In this document: in pieces, positions 4,816 to 5,515 of the stretch | How the letters are laid out: each line of letters begins with the position of its first letter | How positions within the stretch are numbered: the stretch's first letter is position 1 | Origin: Polynucleobacter meluiroseus | GTDB lineage: Bacteria > Verrucomicrobiota > Verrucomicrobiia > Opitutales > UBA953 | DNA: 5,515 bases | NCBI GenBank assembly: GCA_943323725.2 | Contig: CALPIW020000122.1 | Span: forward strand, 1 to 5,515 | Reading direction: 5' to 3' | Made by a program: the position numbers and the translations under genes | Notes under the pieces: model-generated | What the model was told of the DNA's origin: nothing | The model's input: only the letters and a program-made list of their open reading frames with translations | Databases searched by the model: none

Positions 4816-5515
4816 TCAGAGCTCGGCCTGCACGCGTACCGACACCGGGCAATGGTCCGAGCCGGTGACCTTATCGTGGATGTCGGGCTGCGAATACTTC
4901 AGGCCGTCGGAGGTCAGGCAGTAATCCAGGCGCCAGCCGATGTTGCGGGCGCGGATGCCGGGGCGGTAGGACCACCAGCTGTAGCGCTGCGCGAGGGACG
5001 GATGCTGGGCGCGGAACGTATCCGTGAAGCCGTGCTGAGCGAGCAGCTGGCCGAAGGATTCGCGCTCTTCGTCGGTGAAGCCCGCGTTGCGGCGGTTCGT
5101 GGAGGGATTCGCCAGGTCGATCTCGGCGTGGGCGACGTTGAGGTCGCCGCACACGACGACGGGCTTCTTCTTCGCGAGACGCGCGAGGTATTTCCGGAAA
5201 TCGGCGTCCCACTGCAGACGATAGTCGAGGCGCTCGAGTTCGCGCTGGGAATTCGGGACGTAGGCGCTGACGACGAAGAGTCCGTTGAACTCCGCCGTCA
5301 CCACGCGGCCTTCGGGCGGATGATCGCCGGGGAAGTCGGTCGCGACGGACAGCGGCGCGGTCTTCGAAAGCACCGCGGTGCCGGAATAGCCCTTCTTCTC
5401 GGCCTCATGCCAGAACTGATGCGGGAAAGCCAGGCCGAGCGTCGACGCGACGGCCGTCTCGCACTTGGTCTCCTGCAGGCAGAGCACGTCGGGGTCGGCG
5501 GACGCGATGAAATCG
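4816..5515 (-). CDS. xth: ExoIII/APE1-type AP endonuclease, N-terminus cut by window edge
   Basis: This is a base-excision-repair enzyme that cuts DNA 5' of abasic sites, with 3'-5' exonuclease/phosphodiesterase activity. The visible 232 residues are in frame to the right edge (first visible Asp at 5514-5512). Only about 20-30 residues, the usual MKIxxWNVNxxR start, are missing. Motifs counted from the first visible residue: LCLQETK with the metal ligand Glu15; YSGTAVLSK (43-51); SAYVPN with Tyr85; GDLNVAH with Asp124/Asn126; EIDLANP...NAGFTDEER (131-151), typical of the APE1/ExoA branch; RNIGWRLDY (190-198); and the catalytic GSDHCPV (218-224). All catalytic residues seen are intact. The GTG at 5487-5485 is an internal Val codon, not a start. 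The stop TGA (4818-4816) directly abuts the stop of the converging transporter gene. Confidence 0.95.
   Translation of the reverse strand, partial: DFIASADPDVLCLQETKCETAVASTLGLAFPHQFWHEAEKKGYSGTAVLSKTAPLSVATDFPGDHPPEGRVVTAEFNGLFVVSAYVPNSQRELERLDYRLQWDADFRKYLARLAKKKPVVVCGDLNVAHAEIDLANPSTNRRNAGFTDEERESFGQLLAQHGFTDTFRAQHPSLAQRYSWWSYRPGIRARNIGWRLDYCLTSDGLKYSQPDIHDKVTGSDHCPVSVRVQAEL

Noticed and set aside
5485..5487. GTG as the start of the AP endonuclease
   Set aside because: It is the Val in the conserved DPDVLCLQETK segment, and the frame stays open and conserved to the window edge. The gene is simply cut off.

Overview
This 5.5 kb window is GC-rich chromosomal DNA from a free-living bacterium. 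It carries a ferrous iron uptake (Feo) operon, a peptide transporter and the edges of two housekeeping enzyme genes. The weak or absent Shine-Dalgarno sequences, the intergenic heptamer repeats and the gene repertoire suggest a Verrucomicrobia (Opitutae-like) or related PVC-group organism. That placement is an inference from style; no phylogenetic marker is present.

Layout: (1) 1-115, plus strand, holds the C-terminal end of an agmatine deiminase, including its active-site Cys. A small GC hairpin follows directly. (2) 116-455 has no convincing gene. It is a mosaic of short tandem arrays with a period close to 7 bases and mutually unrelated units, closed by a strong GC palindrome at 428-448. 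(3) 456-3228, minus strand, is the iron operon, read from high to low coordinates. A promoter with a Fur-box-like palindrome is followed by feoA, feoB, a 49-residue Cys-rich FeoB-associated membrane protein and then, after 44 bases, a 40-residue extremely basic protein of unknown function. The first three genes can be read with 4-base start/stop overlaps (GTGA and ATGA), which suggests translational coupling. (4) 3229-3300 is the rest of the divergent intergenic region and has two overlapping inverted repeats. (5) 3301-4815, plus strand, is a complete proton-dependent oligopeptide transporter (POT/PTR2). (6) 4816-5515, minus strand, is an ExoIII/APE1-type AP endonuclease that runs off the right edge. 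It is convergent with the transporter, and the two stop codons abut.

How it works together: FeoB imports Fe(II) through the inner membrane. FeoA and the small Cys-rich membrane protein are accessory factors, and the promoter palindrome suggests repression when iron is sufficient. The peptide transporter, the deiminase and the DNA repair enzyme look functionally independent of iron uptake. I see no mobile element, CRISPR array, rRNA or tRNA. Nothing here amounts to a clearly new system. The items most worth a second look are the basic mini-protein at the tail of the feo operon and the heptamer mosaic.
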